Under the pieces are notes generated by a model. That model ran no database searches and was not told the DNA's origin. It saw only the letters and a program-made list of their open reading frames with translations. The position numbers and the translations under genes were made by a program. From IMG/VR virus record IMGVR_UViG_3300034106_003862, positions 1 through 57,823 of that record: a stretch of DNA of 57,823 nt. The stretch is one strand, 5' to 3'. Positions 56,790 through 57,823 of the stretch are shown here, piece after piece. The first letter of the stretch is position 1. Each line of letters begins with the position of its first letter. This stretch comes from a virus.

Positions 56790-57823
56790 CTACACCAGCA
56801 GGTGCTCGAAGCCGAATTGCCTCGCTCGCTGCTTCAACAGCTCACGGTCCTCCCGTACCCGGCTGTAGGCGAGTTCGTGGACCTTATCAACGTCGTGCCA
56901 GCCCTTTTTGACGGGGTGGTCGTGCGCGATCCGGGCGTCCTCGGCCCAGACGTACTTGCCCATGAGCTGGCAGCGACCCGTTAGCTCGTTGTCGCATCCC
57001 GCGTGGTGGTACCCGGTGTGGAAAAACTCGCCATCGAGGTGCGGGAGCAGACGTTTGGAGGCCAGCCAGTGCGTGGCCAGCTCGCCCTTGGTCCAAATAC
57101 CGTCGTTTAGGCCCACCAGACCGTCCGCGTAGGGGAAAGACTGGTACATCTTCTCCAGAGCACGCCTCAGGAAGCCCTTTTCGGGCCTACAATCGTTCCC
57201 GAGGAAGCAAACGAAGTCGCCCGTGGACCGATCCACCCCCTTTTTGACCGTTTTAGGGGCCCCGGAGCGGTCCTCGAACGAGTCCCGTTCTACGATGACC
57301 TCGAAATTGGTCCACCCGGTCGTTTCAGGCAACGAATTGACCAGATTCGTGAGCTGTTCCTCGCGCCCGAGCGTCGGGATGACGATGGACACCTTCGGGT
57401 TGAGGAAATCGAGGTAGTAAACCGAGTCCCGGCGGTACTTTTCGTTCTCCGGGAAGAAATCACGGGCCTTCTTCCAGTGCTCGAAGCTGCCCTTGCGGTC
57501 GCCAAGCCACCAAAGAGCCCAGTAGAGGATTTCGTGGGGCTCGTGCCGGTAGTGGTTCGCGTTGTTGGCGTAGAAATCCGACCACGGAATCGTCGTCGCG
57601 GCCATCGCGTAGGCCGCTGCACGCTGCTTGTCGTCCTTCTTGTGGAAGTGGTGGGCCAAACGCATCCACGGCTCGCGTCTCGACGAGTCGCGTGCGATCG
57701 CCTCGTGCCACTTCTTCACCGCCAAGTCCTCGTTGCCGAGGTAGAACGCGCACTCGCCTTGGAAGAGGATGCTCTGGGTCGCCTCGGTGAACCAGCCGTT
57801 CATCGCGATGTGCCGCTCGAACT
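56790..57823 (-). CDS. Glycosyltransferase family 2 with TPR-like N-terminus (5' end outside the window)
   Basis: At least 337 residues; the frame stays open through the right edge (FERHIA before the first internal Met), so the start lies beyond 57823. The first 130 residues are TPR-like helices (GNEDLAVKKWHEAIARDSSR, WALWWLGDRKGSFEHWKKA). From about residue 137, PKVSIVIPTLGREEQLTNLV begins a GT2 domain, with LGNDCRPEKGF as the acidic site. It is the fourth sugar-transfer gene of the late region and lies just before the fibre genes; fibre or capsid glycosylation is inferred. Confidence 0.75.
   Translation of the reverse strand, partial: FERHIAMNGWFTEATQSILFQGECAFYLGNEDLAVKKWHEAIARDSSRREPWMRLAHHFHKKDDKQRAAAYAMAATTIPWSDFYANNANHYRHEPHEILYWALWWLGDRKGSFEHWKKARDFFPENEKYRRDSVYYLDFLNPKVSIVIPTLGREEQLTNLVNSLPETTGWTNFEVIVERDSFEDRSGAPKTVKKGVDRSTGDFVCFLGNDCRPEKGFLRRALEKMYQSFPYADGLVGLNDGIWTKGELATHWLASKRLLPHLDGEFFHTGYHHAGCDNELTGRCQLMGKYVWAEDARIAHDHPVKKGWHDVDKVHELAYSRVREDRELLKQRARQFGFEHLLV

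Noticed and set aside
1-57823. Frequent GGATAC/GTATCC hexamer as a possible recognition or uptake sequence
   Set aside because: I count roughly 45 copies, less than twice a rough composition-based expectation, on both strands and mostly inside genes in varied frames; too weak to call.
1-57823. tRNA genes and integration functions
   Set aside because: I saw no cloverleaf-like stretch with a T-loop signature in the gaps, and no integrase, excisionase or att-like repeat, so neither is reported.

Overview
The window is a GC-rich, gene-dense piece of a tailed double-stranded DNA phage genome. The tail parts are short-tail type: a tubular adaptor and a nozzle-like protein, two fibres, two internal virion-type proteins plus a 2115-residue one, and no tape measure, sheath or tail tube. 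I therefore read it as a podovirus-like lytic phage. I see no integrase, excisionase or classic lysogeny repressor. I also see no tRNA, CRISPR array or IS element. The host cannot be named from the sequence. Frequent GTG starts, scarce Shine-Dalgarno sequences and several probable leaderless starts limit the possibilities but do not settle it.

Layout. (1) 82-13994, all leftward: terminase small and large subunits, a sugar-transfer and zinc-protein block, a nucleotide-kinase-like protein, portal, scaffold, two more glycosyltransferases and the probable major capsid protein. (2) 13995-14413: divergent control region with an AT-rich promoter. (3) 14414-18355, rightward: nine small early genes of mostly unknown role, several coiled-coil. 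(4) 18442-22561, leftward: an island of small genes (DUF932-like, DUF7417-like, stand-alone DnaA domain IV, pentapeptide repeat protein and unknowns). It is cut into units by three near-copies of one promoter and by four hairpin terminators. (5) 22760-35314, rightward: RHH and HTH regulators, SF2 helicase, PD-(D/E)XK nucleases, a possible ssDNA-binding partner, family A DNA polymerase, primase-helicase, a sigma-70-family factor, HNH endonuclease and metallophosphoesterase. (6) 35311-57823, leftward: lysozyme, the giant virion protein, internal proteins, tail proteins, two large fibres and a glycosyltransferase cut by the window edge.

How it may work together. The rightward genes would regulate, copy DNA and make the phage sigma factor. 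The leftward late genes build and lyse. A 10-bp motif GTCGTA(A/C/T)ACT occurs six times, always on the leftward strand and at unit starts: terminase, portal, capsid, tail protein, fibres and the gene after the lysozyme. Its second half is a -10-like TAnACT, and I see no matching -35. I propose it is the late promoter read by the phage sigma factor. At two sites it ends six bases before the start codon, so those mRNAs would be leaderless. Leftward order across both window ends (fibres to internal proteins to lysozyme; terminase to portal to capsid) would fit a circular map, but the join is not shown.
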